Below are positions 41,609 to 51,023 of a DNA stretch of 55,558 nt, one piece after another. The translations under genes were made by a program, and so were the position numbers. The notes below the pieces were generated by a model, which made no database searches, was not told the origin of the DNA, and saw only the letters and a list, made by a program, of their open reading frames with translations. The DNA lies in IMG/VR virus record IMGVR_UViG_3300021492_000002, positions 1-55,558 of that record; one strand, written 5' to 3'. The stretch's first letter is position 1. Each line of letters starts with the position of its first letter. The DNA is from a virus.

Positions 41609-42908
41609 CTGTTATCTTAATAGAATATGGTACAATACAGCTGACGGACACCATTACATGGAATTGTTCATTGTTACGTTTGACGACACACCCTTTTGCA
41701 TTTATGATACTCTACATAATCTATATTATGATCCTACAAACTTTAAATGGCAATCAGATCGATATGATTGTCGCTTTACAGCAGCATTATATGAAATAAA
41801 GATGGTTCCGGGAACCCGGTATACGATTGCAATTGTTGACACAGACTCATTACATACAATATTAAGTGATTGCATTTTTGATACCTTTGGTGGTGTTTTG
41901 GATACATCACCTGTTTACCATGTTGCTGATTCACATCTAGTTAGATATTCCTTAAAGGTGGGGCGTTCGATATTTGTGTATGACTCAGCGCAGGTTAATA
42001 ACATTGGAACGTGCCCTGTACCTTTTGATACTGTTTTTGCCAAAGCATTTATGATTAAGAATGCTGATGGGACATGTACAATGCTCAGGCCTAGCAGAAG
42101 CAGTAAGTTCAGCTCTGTTTTTGCGGGCTTATATTATGATGGCTGGATATGTGGCCGCTGCTATAAATTTATTGTACCTTATGATAGTGTTGAATTTCTC
42201 GGTGTTGGATTCTCCGCAAGAACACGTACAGATCCACCGCCTGATGCTATTGAAGCTGAGCAGATGAAAATTGTAATAAATAATGCGGATACGATTTATA
42301 TTTCCATACCAGGCCCAGCCTTCATGCATAATTTTTTTGATTCAACAATCATGTTACATGAGGATGATACAATTGAGATATGCTTTTGCACACCACCAAA
42401 TAGTAATGCTGACTGTCATTATCGAGATGCACAAGTACTATTATTTGGGAATATTTATGGTTATGCATCAGTTATAAGGACTGAAATGTTTTTCATTGCA
42501 TCAGGGATACCTGATTTGGAGTTCAATCCCATGATGTTTACTACAGATCCAATGGGTGCGGGGCCTCTTGTAATAACAATGCGCTGGATTAAATCATACT
42601 ATGATGCAATGGGAGATTATCCAACTTATAATAGTTTGTACAATATCATAAGCTTTTTATATAGGTTATCACCAGAGGAATTCGATCTAAAAATAATGTT
42701 CTCAAGACATTTGCTTACCAATAATACGAAACAGCTTCATACATATGGGATGATTCCATCAACTATTATGTATGGTTCATTAGATGATGATTATGATCTT
42801 TATGTATCTGGTGATGAATATATAAGACCATATGTCCCCGTTATCATAGCGCCAAAGGTTAATGCTACTAGGCCACTGATGGCAACATTATTTATAGGAT
42901 TCCGATGA
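41529..42908 (+). CDS. Secreted protein with signal peptide, Cys-rich family
   Basis: A 459-residue protein with a Sec signal peptide (MRKLLVIISIILFLNIIVPSLASA). A perfect SD (AGGAGGAAGCGG) and the signal-peptide codons lie within the last 80 bases of the nuclease gene. The mature protein is beta-rich with many Cys, consistent with disulfides after export. Residues ~155-190 (NNIGTCPVPFDTVFAKAFMIKNADGTC) recur in related form in the genes at 43246 and 44587. No known domain or enzyme motif. Probably on the cell surface, in the periplasm or in an extracellular structure. Confidence 0.6.
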   Translation: MRKLLVIISIILFLNIIVPSLASASVSCYLNRIWYNTADGHHYMELFIVTFDDTPFCIYDTLHNLYYDPTNFKWQSDRYDCRFTAALYEIKMVPGTRYTIAIVDTDSLHTILSDCIFDTFGGVLDTSPVYHVADSHLVRYSLKVGRSIFVYDSAQVNNIGTCPVPFDTVFAKAFMIKNADGTCTMLRPSRSSKFSSVFAGLYYDGWICGRCYKFIVPYDSVEFLGVGFSARTRTDPPPDAIEAEQMKIVINNADTIYISIPGPAFMHNFFDSTIMLHEDDTIEICFCTPPNSNADCHYRDAQVLLFGNIYGYASVIRTEMFFIASGIPDLEFNPMMFTTDPMGAGPLVITMRWIKSYYDAMGDYPTYNSLYNIISFLYRLSPEEFDLKIMFSRHLLTNNTKQLHTYGMIPSTIMYGSLDDDYDLYVSGDEYIRPYVPVIIAPKVNATRPLMATLFIGFR

Positions 42909-43312
42909 AAAAGATTGTTTTTATAATATTGTTAATATGTATAATAGCTTCACCTGCTGATATTAAGGTTTTTATTGATGCTATTGTTGATACCACATAT
43001 GGTGTTAATGGCTATAAATGGTGGGTCTTTTATAAGTTTGGTGACAGCACATATTTTGTAACCGATTGGGCACAGCCAATAAAGCAGTCAAAGATAAGTA
43101 ATGACACTCTTACCATATTTATCCCATTCTATGTATTCTTTGAAAATGATAGTTGCATAAGGCAGGTTGCTCTCTATCCTGTTCCTGGTACTGGTATGAG
43201 TTTGCATGTAAGAATAAGGGAGAAGACAGGAGTCGTAAAGAATTCATGTCTAAATATAGACTTTACATATTCATCCTACTTGCGTGGTGGTGTTTGGTAT
43301 CTCAAGCCATAG
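42905..43312 (+). CDS. Small secreted protein with signal peptide
   Basis: A 135-residue protein with the start MKKIVFIILLICIIASPADIK, a short signal peptide. The mature ~115 residues are beta-rich with two Cys (ENDSCIRQVA; KNSCLNIDF) that may pair. ATGA overlap with the gene before; the next gene starts 67 bases before its end. Unknown function. Confidence 0.55.
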   Translation: MKKIVFIILLICIIASPADIKVFIDAIVDTTYGVNGYKWWVFYKFGDSTYFVTDWAQPIKQSKISNDTLTIFIPFYVFFENDSCIRQVALYPVPGTGMSLHVRIREKTGVVKNSCLNIDFTYSSYLRGGVWYLKP

Positions 43313-44238
43313 GGCAGACTGTTATATCGGACAGTGCGGAGAATTGGTATAAGTATCGTGTTTCCAGTATTTATTGTTACGGAGGCTGGGAGTCGCCGGC
43401 CTCTGTTATAAACTACATTGGTCTGTGCAGCATACCATTTGATTCAATCTTTGCCTATGTATATATGGTATCAACAGATTCAGGTTGTTTTCCTATTTTG
43501 ATATTAAAAAGGCAGCGTGTTTGGTTGGGGTTTCGCTACATAGATGGGAAGGAGAACTGTAATTACAATCTATGTGTGAAGGGGGAGGATAGCTTATTAA
43601 TTGAAGTTATCTCAAGGGTTAATGATACTGTATGTCTTAACGACACCTGCATGGTAACCCCATTTGTGTATCACTATGTTAAAACTGATACGGCGGAAAC
43701 GCTTATTAATATTTGTACTAATGGTTCTAATGATGTGGTTATCAATGTTTATGGTGATGCTGTTTATTATGAAGCCCGCACCTATCCATTTTTTAATGTC
43801 TTAAGAGATCACGCTCTCTTTCCTATAACATTGTCATGGATTGAGTGGGTTAGCAAGTTGTTACATAGTGATTCATTAAACGTACGCAGTTTTTTAGATA
43901 TTTACTTTACATCAGAGGTTATGGGATATCCTGTTTTACCAGAGGAATATAAGTATGCGCTGGTTTATACTGATAGTATAAATTATAGTTATGGACCCCC
44001 ACGTTGTCCTGTCACTGATGAATGTTATATCGATTATGGTTATTTGTTTAGATGGGGTAAGAATAGTTATCTAAGTGGCTGGCTTACATACTTCAATCCT
44101 TATGAACATTCTGGTATCAAAGACACAACAATCAAGGAAGGGGTTTATTGGTTCACAACAAGAAGGAAGATAAATGGCACGAATACATTTTATAAAGGTT
44201 ACATTCATCCTACTATTCCTTGGTCTTTCTATCATTAA
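43246..44238 (+). CDS. Secreted protein with signal peptide, Cys-rich family
   Basis: A 330-residue protein. I take the ATG at 43246 (MSKYRLYIFILLAWWCLVSQAIGQ) because it gives a clean signal peptide; the frame is open further upstream to 43153 but that start would bury the signal. The mature N-terminus contains 'NYIGLCSIPFDSIFAYVYMVSTDSGC' (~50-75), closely like a segment in the 41529 protein, then more beta sequence with Cys pairs. Its signal peptide is encoded in the end of the previous gene. Function unknown; exported. Confidence 0.55.
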   Translation: MSKYRLYIFILLAWWCLVSQAIGQTVISDSAENWYKYRVSSIYCYGGWESPASVINYIGLCSIPFDSIFAYVYMVSTDSGCFPILILKRQRVWLGFRYIDGKENCNYNLCVKGEDSLLIEVISRVNDTVCLNDTCMVTPFVYHYVKTDTAETLINICTNGSNDVVINVYGDAVYYEARTYPFFNVLRDHALFPITLSWIEWVSKLLHSDSLNVRSFLDIYFTSEVMGYPVLPEEYKYALVYTDSINYSYGPPRCPVTDECYIDYGYLFRWGKNSYLSGWLTYFNPYEHSGIKDTTIKEGVYWFTTRRKINGTNTFYKGYIHPTIPWSFYH

Positions 44239-44668
44239 TGCTCAGTGTGTTCAGCAGGTTAATGCTGTTTCCAGAAGCGACGGCTTCCCTGATATATTAC
44301 TGTACATCAATGGTCTTTATGACCGTTCATATGCAATAAAAGTCGAATATGTCATGTGTGATTCTATTGATACCCTTATCTATCGCGGTAGTGGGGCTTG
44401 TTTATTAATCGGTAGTGAGCACATATTTATCTTTAATGATATTAATATCGCACATATAAGAGTCCCTGTTTTGCCTGGGCATGACTATGATTTATATATA
44501 TCTGCATTAGGTATAACAACATCGGGAAGTGATACAACAATAAGATATCACTTTTATTATGAGATAGAAAATGTGGAGGAATGGATATGCAAAGAATTAT
44601 TAATAGATACAGTAGTTGTCGATACATTGGATACATTTCCATCCTTTCCATCCTCATCAGTGTATTGA
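44174..44668 (+). CDS. Small secreted protein with signal peptide
   Basis: A 164-residue protein with signal peptide MARIHFIKVTFILLFLGLSIINA and mature start QCVQQVNAVSR. SD AAGGAAGATAA. Beta-rich, with Cys residues and an acidic, Thr-rich end (LLIDTVVVDTLDTFPSFPSS). The first 65 bases overlap the previous gene and the last 82 contain the start of the next. Resembles the small 42905 protein in plan, so small and large secreted genes alternate. Function unknown. Confidence 0.55.
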   Translation: MARIHFIKVTFILLFLGLSIINAQCVQQVNAVSRSDGFPDILLYINGLYDRSYAIKVEYVMCDSIDTLIYRGSGACLLIGSEHIFIFNDINIAHIRVPVLPGHDYDLYISALGITTSGSDTTIRYHFYYEIENVEEWICKELLIDTVVVDTLDTFPSFPSSSVY

Positions 44669-47127
44669 TCAATGTTTCATTAGCTGATCCTATAGTATGT
44701 GGGACTGAGTCTAATAGTAAGTATGAGGATGTTGATAGTATGGATTTGATTTACATCATTAAAGGAGATACAAATCATGCACAGATAGGACGGTGCGAAG
44801 ATTCATATTTTAAGGCTATTTATTCAAAGGCTTTTTATCTTGTAACAGATACAGGTTGTATCCCCGTTCAGGGTGCTGGAGGTTCGCCTCTTGAATGTGA
44901 TAGTTGTAAATTTTTCTCTACATTCTGGAATATGTTCATCCATACCAATGGCGAGACATTATATGCGGAGCAACCACACTTCAGGGAAAGTGATGATGGG
45001 GACACATTTATCTTTTATGATGCTTATTCTTCTCTATCACCAGGTAACAGGATGTTATGGATCAACGTCGAAGATATTTCACCTGATACGATAAGGATTA
45101 GTACTGACCAAAATAATAAGATCCTTAGTATTGGTAAATTTAAAGAATTGTTATTATGTGATCCATCTCTTGGGGCAACTAATTTAAGGGTTGATACGAT
45201 TTTGTCATGTAATGATAATCTAGTAGTAAGCCCACCAGTTCTTTTTATGGATTCTACAACGCTTGTAAATGGCGATATACATTGGAATGAGTTGGATTCC
45301 ATCATCCAGTATCGTATCGATGAACCCCTTGATAGTATCGGTATCAGATATCTATGGATGTCTGGTGGAGAGCAATGTACACTTGACTTGATGATAAAAA
45401 ATACTCCTATATTATTCCAGTTCCTAAATAGCTATATTAATGTTGTTGTTGGTGATAGTGAAATGACGCCTAAAGATTTTGCAGAAGATTTTTGTCCTAT
45501 TGAATGCACTAGTGCTAACCATTATAATGCTTGCCTTGCGGATACTGACACATTGATAATTTTTAGGATTGATCCGGGAGCTGCTGGCACAATAGCTGTT
45601 GATCAGATTATTGTGCACTATGAAGCCGACACACTATTTTCACATGATACAACGGATGATACACTAATCCTTAATGATGGTACAACAGAGCATATCTATG
45701 TGCCTGTACCAACAGCAGGTAATGTTGGTTACAATTTGGTTGTTGGTGATACATGTAATTGGGGTAACCCCATAGGATTACATTCAGGTGGTGGCAGTAC
45801 AGACACATTAATATTTAGAGTAGGGCGCGGGCTTCGTGTTTATAATGATAAATTAGAATTATATTTAGATACAGAAAACCCTGGCTTAGAATTTAACGCT
45901 ACTGAAGATGAGTGTACGCTTTATACGTTAAGGGTAGCTAATATTGATTCAACACACATAGCAGATAGTTCCATATCATGGGTTGATCTCAGCATTGCTG
46001 TAATGGAGAGCATAAGGACCGGTAGATTGCGGGTGTTGTGGGATCCAATGAATCAAGCACTTAGTTGTACTGATGATTTGACCGATACTGTTTCCCATGT
46101 AAGGACAGTGAGACTGATACCTCCTATACAGGCTCAATCAATAGGTGATACAGGGATATGTATCTATTTGGATTCTGTTGCTATAGGCCAAACATGTGGA
46201 TGTAATGCTATCGAGCCTCTTTACAAAGAGGGAAGAGCTATAGGATTACATGCTGATACATCACTCTTTACTGTTAGTGGTGGTTATCTAACGTTGAAAC
46301 ATCCTTTCATCTCTAAAGTATTTTTCAATTATAAATCAACATCCTGTGTTGATACAGGTGATAGCAGTCCTAAAGGATCTAAAATGTATGATTATTTGGT
46401 TATTAATGTTGAGGAACCATTAGTTGCAGTAGGCAGCACCCCTGTTGATACCCTTGATACAACCAAGATACAACTTTCACTAGCATATGATGAAGATCTA
46501 TTCACCATTGACACAACAGCACCTGATACATGCCAGCTTACCATAAGGGATAGGAGCATAACATGGAGATACATTGACACAAGTGTTGCTGATACCATAT
46601 GTAACCGTTGCGGGGGCGGGGCTTCACTTTCGGGATGGGATACAATACAGATGTTTCCTCAGTACAGCAATTGTATTGTCCTTAATAGTACATCCTCTGA
46701 TGGTGTATTAGACGTAATGATTGATCCTGATAATGATATGGACATGCCTGTATATAGATGGCGATCTAACTATAATAGCTCTTTCCAGACGATTATTTTA
46801 CATGTAGTACAACCATTGATTGCCACAGACTCAACATTGGATACGATTAAAATATTATTCAGATATAGGAGACCGAGCATTCATGCGGACATAAAGCTTG
46901 ATTATAGGCTACTGGACAGTACACGCAGCACAATAGCTAGTGGTTCCAATATTACAATTGTTGGGTCTCCATTTCCTACAGGTCCTCCCAAAACACATAC
47001 ATATAAAATAACATGTGATGATATAAATATAACAAGATATATCCAACTTGACATAAAGATGAGGAGTAAATATGGTGCGCCGATTTATCTGGGCGACATT
47101 AGTATTATTTATAAGCGCCGCTATTAA
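44587..47127 (+). CDS. Large secreted fibre-like protein, Cys-rich family
   Basis: An 846-residue protein. The ATG at 44587 has GGAGG eight bases before; one at 44581 is too close. Signal region RYIGYISILSILISVLINVSLA, then mature ADPIVCGTESN. Near ~55-80 'AQIGRCEDSYFKAIYSKAFYLVTDTGC' repeats the family segment of the 41529 and 43246 proteins. The rest is long beta-rich sequence with many Asp-Thr pairs (DTLDTTKIQLSL, SHDTTDDTLIL), Cys pairs and fibre-style repeats such as 'GLRVYNDKLELYLDTENPG', typical of shaft domains. Likely an exported, possibly adhesive, surface protein. Confidence 0.6.
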   Translation: MQRIINRYSSCRYIGYISILSILISVLINVSLADPIVCGTESNSKYEDVDSMDLIYIIKGDTNHAQIGRCEDSYFKAIYSKAFYLVTDTGCIPVQGAGGSPLECDSCKFFSTFWNMFIHTNGETLYAEQPHFRESDDGDTFIFYDAYSSLSPGNRMLWINVEDISPDTIRISTDQNNKILSIGKFKELLLCDPSLGATNLRVDTILSCNDNLVVSPPVLFMDSTTLVNGDIHWNELDSIIQYRIDEPLDSIGIRYLWMSGGEQCTLDLMIKNTPILFQFLNSYINVVVGDSEMTPKDFAEDFCPIECTSANHYNACLADTDTLIIFRIDPGAAGTIAVDQIIVHYEADTLFSHDTTDDTLILNDGTTEHIYVPVPTAGNVGYNLVVGDTCNWGNPIGLHSGGGSTDTLIFRVGRGLRVYNDKLELYLDTENPGLEFNATEDECTLYTLRVANIDSTHIADSSISWVDLSIAVMESIRTGRLRVLWDPMNQALSCTDDLTDTVSHVRTVRLIPPIQAQSIGDTGICIYLDSVAIGQTCGCNAIEPLYKEGRAIGLHADTSLFTVSGGYLTLKHPFISKVFFNYKSTSCVDTGDSSPKGSKMYDYLVINVEEPLVAVGSTPVDTLDTTKIQLSLAYDEDLFTIDTTAPDTCQLTIRDRSITWRYIDTSVADTICNRCGGGASLSGWDTIQMFPQYSNCIVLNSTSSDGVLDVMIDPDNDMDMPVYRWRSNYNSSFQTIILHVVQPLIATDSTLDTIKILFRYRRPSIHADIKLDYRLLDSTRSTIASGSNITIVGSPFPTGPPKTHTYKITCDDINITRYIQLDIKMRSKYGAPIYLGDISIIYKRRY

Positions 47128-50100
47128 TGCTTACCCTGTTACAGCAGTTAATAGTCTTCCTGATAGCTTTACTACATCTTTAAGGATTATTGATATCGAA
47201 GGCCGGCCTATTAAGGTTTCCTCTGTTGATACCATTATTATTGAGACATTTTATGATACTATTAATACACATGACACGATTTTATTTCTTACGTCATATA
47301 CAAGTATTTTCCAGTTTATTGAGTGGATAAAATATTATAGTGGAAATTACTATGTAAGGTTGAAGCCCGGCTTCGGTAGTAAAGGGACAAGTACTGATTC
47401 AATAAGAGGGCCGTGGCCTCCAGTAATGCATGAGGTTTATCAGGGAGATACATTATACTTGTATGCCCGTATTTACTTACATATAAGGTGGGCACCATTT
47501 GAACATGCGTGGAACGATCAATTAAGTTACATACGATTATTATACATATGGAATTCAACAGCAAGCAAGTATGTCCTTCACAAGATATCTACAGTGCAAT
47601 TCGATCCAATTACTATTGGAAGGACAAACAGGCATGAGCTTTATAAAGAGGGATTGTTTTGGGGATTAAATCTACGGAAGATCTATTTTCATTGTGATAC
47701 TACCATTACGACGGCTTCAAGTCCTAAAACTATTTGTTACTTACACTACCCCGTTGACCTTGAGCTGATTCACAAGAAATTTTCGACTTATGACCGTTAT
47801 TTTATATTAAACAGTCTTAATATGTGTCGTTTTATTGCTGATAGTGATAGCTCAGCATCAAGTACATCTCCTATAAAACACATAATGAATGCGGGCTTCA
47901 TTGATGACATAGCATCAATTATCTCGCAAGACATATCATTAGATGGTATAGGCTACATCAGTGATATTAGTACGCATCAAGATACATATGTAATCGTTAT
48001 AAATGGTATAACGAAGAGAAAATATCGTTTCTCTGGTATAACAGAGAGTGATTCACTTAATCCTGTTGATTCTGTTGTTGTTTGCAAAGGTTATGGTGTT
48101 TCTGATAGCGTATTATATTTCCGTGCTCATAATGATACGGCTGTTATTGTTCTTAAGGCGCTGGCTTCCGACTCCTTTTACATCGCACTTTGTGCCATCG
48201 TCAAGGTTGACACAACCATTGATAGCTCAAGGCATTTAACTTATATTGATTACTTACCAGTCGGGATTTTTAGGATTCCACGTCGAACAAGTGGCGGCGG
48301 CTTAATAACAAGATTCATATCATGTGATCACTCGGACTTTCATATCGTGCAGCCTGGATTAATGCCAATCGTTTATGATACTCTGTCAGAAATGCCCGAT
48401 ACAATAGGCGCGCCTCTCTTCAGATGGGTTGCTCTTACAAAAGGGATTATAACACATAATGATTCAACTAAGCTAGTAGCCGTTGCCATAATTAAGGACA
48501 CAGTGCTTGTGTGGGATGTAACGAATGATACGACCATTATGTTTGGTTTACCTATTAGTGTGGATACGACATACTATTATACTGAAATAGCATCCCAACC
48601 ATATGATACATCCCTAATCGTATTCCTCCTTGATAATGATGATGAATTATTGTATATCCTTACCATCAACTATGATCTTTCATGGGATACTACAAGCATC
48701 CACCTACCATATCTCGGACAGAGAAAGTTTGTTTTTGCAACAACATGCGTTGACACAGGACCTTACTATGAGTACCCCATAGGGTGTAATTGCGACACAT
48801 CAGATAATGTATGCGATTCATTAAAATGGGATTATGAACTTATAGAACCTATAACGAAGTACTCCTATCATACTATTTATCCACTTGTGTACGATAAAAG
48901 GGACGAGTACTACACATTACTTAATTTAGATGATTCAATTGATGTCAGATTCGATTCTTTGATATATTTCTGGTCAATGACAATAAGAGATCTCATAGAA
49001 GATGCCTTTGACGGCATTCAGTGGATTGATGTTAAACCAACATTAGCTGGCAGATCCAATTTACTTCATCAACCTTTCATTTATTATAAGCTCCCGGGTT
49101 CATGGCACTGGGACATAAGAGGTGGAACATATGGACCTGCTGTTGGTTGGAATAGCAGTTCCGTTTACCATGAATTGAACTGCCGCTATGCATACCTTTT
49201 GTCACCGATACGCAATAATTTATCAGATGGGAGGCTTCGATATTGTCTAAGGGCATACCGCAACTATCCCTTACGCTTAAGATTTGTTTATACAGACCCC
49301 AGTGGTATCTCAAATCCATCAGGGGTATACCCATGTGTTTATAGAATAAGTTTAAAGGGGAAATATTTTTCTAGCACTCGTATGTCAAGTTCATGGTATT
49401 GGGCACACAGAGTCTATCCGCGTTATTCATATGACTTCCAGATAGAAGTAGATCCTGGTACCGTGCCTGAAATGATTATAGGTACATGGTTCATTGAGTT
49501 TACTATGAATTCTGCAATATATACTGACACAGTTTTTATAAGAAATCAGGTTAACCATACGGGTATTAGATACTATGTAGAAGGATTTGATTTTGCTAAT
49601 ATTGATTCTTTATTTACCACCGTTTGGTGGGAATATGGGCGTCCATCGTATGCAACTCTTCAATTCGATTTTTATTTTATTGATTATACACCACCACGAA
49701 GCGGCGCGAGTATTACTGTCCTTGGATATCTTGATAAACACCAAGCTGATACATTATTTAAAAATGATAGCATTTGTGGTAGATGTATTGACACATTGAC
49801 ACCCTATTATATCAATGTAGTACATAGAACAGCTAGTGGATTAATATCATTAACTAACGGGTTTATAGGCTTGATTATGGACAGAGAATTTGATTTCCGC
49901 AATGATGGATGGTTACAGGGGATACCTACATATTATTGGGATAGAAATGCTGAAACATGGCATCCAACTGGTGTTGATAGCCATATTATTGATCTTCACA
50001 TTTATTATGGAAGGCCGGGCTTCATCGATGCAACACCTAACTGTGTAATTACCTATAATGGTTATCGATATCGATCTCGCCATATTATTAATCCTAATGA

Positions 50101-50161
50101 ATATGGGACGTGGGGGTTAAGAAGGCGGCGCTTCTGGAATGGTATTAAGCTCCCGCCGTGA
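47072..50161 (+). CDS. Very large secreted protein with signal peptide
   Basis: A 1029-residue protein, the last of the secreted series. SD GAGGAGTAAAT; signal peptide MVRRFIWATLVLFISAAINA. The early mature region (TTSLRIIDIEGRPIKVSSVDTI…) resembles a carboxypeptidase-regulatory-like or Ig-like domain; a fibre-like segment at ~295-340 (SQDISLDGIGYISDISTHQDTYVIVING) follows, then long beta-rich sequence with few helices. No catalytic motif. Its stop lies 17 bases inside the oppositely directed RecA-like gene, with no terminator between. Probable surface or extracellular protein. Confidence 0.6.
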   Translation: MVRRFIWATLVLFISAAINAYPVTAVNSLPDSFTTSLRIIDIEGRPIKVSSVDTIIIETFYDTINTHDTILFLTSYTSIFQFIEWIKYYSGNYYVRLKPGFGSKGTSTDSIRGPWPPVMHEVYQGDTLYLYARIYLHIRWAPFEHAWNDQLSYIRLLYIWNSTASKYVLHKISTVQFDPITIGRTNRHELYKEGLFWGLNLRKIYFHCDTTITTASSPKTICYLHYPVDLELIHKKFSTYDRYFILNSLNMCRFIADSDSSASSTSPIKHIMNAGFIDDIASIISQDISLDGIGYISDISTHQDTYVIVINGITKRKYRFSGITESDSLNPVDSVVVCKGYGVSDSVLYFRAHNDTAVIVLKALASDSFYIALCAIVKVDTTIDSSRHLTYIDYLPVGIFRIPRRTSGGGLITRFISCDHSDFHIVQPGLMPIVYDTLSEMPDTIGAPLFRWVALTKGIITHNDSTKLVAVAIIKDTVLVWDVTNDTTIMFGLPISVDTTYYYTEIASQPYDTSLIVFLLDNDDELLYILTINYDLSWDTTSIHLPYLGQRKFVFATTCVDTGPYYEYPIGCNCDTSDNVCDSLKWDYELIEPITKYSYHTIYPLVYDKRDEYYTLLNLDDSIDVRFDSLIYFWSMTIRDLIEDAFDGIQWIDVKPTLAGRSNLLHQPFIYYKLPGSWHWDIRGGTYGPAVGWNSSSVYHELNCRYAYLLSPIRNNLSDGRLRYCLRAYRNYPLRLRFVYTDPSGISNPSGVYPCVYRISLKGKYFSSTRMSSSWYWAHRVYPRYSYDFQIEVDPGTVPEMIIGTWFIEFTMNSAIYTDTVFIRNQVNHTGIRYYVEGFDFANIDSLFTTVWWEYGRPSYATLQFDFYFIDYTPPRSGASITVLGYLDKHQADTLFKNDSICGRCIDTLTPYYINVVHRTASGLISLTNGFIGLIMDREFDFRNDGWLQGIPTYYWDRNAETWHPTGVDSHIIDLHIYYGRPGFIDATPNCVITYNGYRYRSRHIINPNEYGTWGLRRRRFWNGIKLPP

Positions 50162-51023
50162 TGAACTTGGCAAGTGATTTATTATTAACGATGCTATCGA
50201 ATGTAGCCTCGCCAGCAATGCGTCTTAATAAAGCATTTATCTTTACTAACATCTTACGAGGGGTTTTATCATAACCAAGAAGCCGCGCGGCTTCCATGCT
50301 TACAAACATATTATCCACCACATCATAAGCAATCTTTATCCCTTCTGTAGGTCGATCCTGTGTGTAGACATTGATAATATCAATATGTAATGAAGCCACG
50401 CTCGAAACCTTTTCAACTTTATATAGTGATTTAATCATCGTCTTTCTAAAATCCCCTCCAGGGCTATCCTTCTTAACCTTCTTCGCCAGTTTCCTGCTCC
50501 AAGCAATATTAGAAACAAAGACAAATGGGACGCGACTGCTCAACCATCTATAAATACCCATCATAAACCTAGAGAAGCCCGCTCTATCAAATGCCTGTGG
50601 TGGCATATTAAATTCGTTTTCCGATATCAAAGCCGCTGCATTCAGAATAAAAACACCAACAAGTGCATCATAACCCGCAACAGCATCATAGATCTCCTTT
50701 TCGATGCTTTGTTTAAATGAATTCTGAAGAATTGTTATATTCCTCTTAATCCTATCGGGTAAGGATTGTAATAACTTACTGTCAGATGTATGTCTTATAG
50801 GATCGATTATTAAAATAGGAAAGGATGATGCCAATGTTGTTGCATAATGGAGTATAAGATCTTCACAATGTGAGTTAGGATACATTAGAAATTCATGGAT
50901 GCCTATGGAAGGAAGAAAGATCCGATCAAGCTCTATTATGCCTGATGCAATGAAAGGATTGTCGTTATTATATATCCCTTCCTCTTCTATGAGCTTTTTC
51001 ACATCAAAATAATCAAGCTTCAT
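50145..51023 (-). CDS. RecA/UvsX-fold-like protein without a P-loop
   Basis: A 292-residue protein whose layout suggests a RecA-type core: 'ASGIIELDRIFLPSIGIHEFLMYP' (~26-50) matches the start of the fold, where 'G…LD..LGGG.P.G.l.ei.G' is usual, but the Walker A 'GKT/S' is replaced by NSHCEDL. 'DALVGVFILNAAALI' (~119-133) fits the Walker B strand, and 'FSRFMMGIYRWLSSRVPFVFVSNIAW' (~150-175) the next helix and strand with a final Asn. It probably does not hydrolyse ATP. It follows the DNA polymerase gene with an ATGA overlap and SD GGAGGGAG, so may be a recombination mediator or polymerase partner. Fold assignment is tentative. Confidence 0.5.
   Translation of the reverse strand: MKLDYFDVKKLIEEEGIYNNDNPFIASGIIELDRIFLPSIGIHEFLMYPNSHCEDLILHYATTLASSFPILIIDPIRHTSDSKLLQSLPDRIKRNITILQNSFKQSIEKEIYDAVAGYDALVGVFILNAAALISENEFNMPPQAFDRAGFSRFMMGIYRWLSSRVPFVFVSNIAWSRKLAKKVKKDSPGGDFRKTMIKSLYKVEKVSSVASLHIDIINVYTQDRPTEGIKIAYDVVDNMFVSMEAARLLGYDKTPRKMLVKINALLRRIAGEATFDSIVNNKSLAKFITAGA
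50279..50294. repeat. Perfect 16-base GC-core palindrome
   Basis: GAAGCCGCGCGGCTTC, the longest perfect member found, read Glu-Ala-Ala-Arg-Leu-Leu on the minus strand in the RecA-like gene. The same 14-base centre occurs at 52581 in the polymerase in a different frame. Confidence 0.8.
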
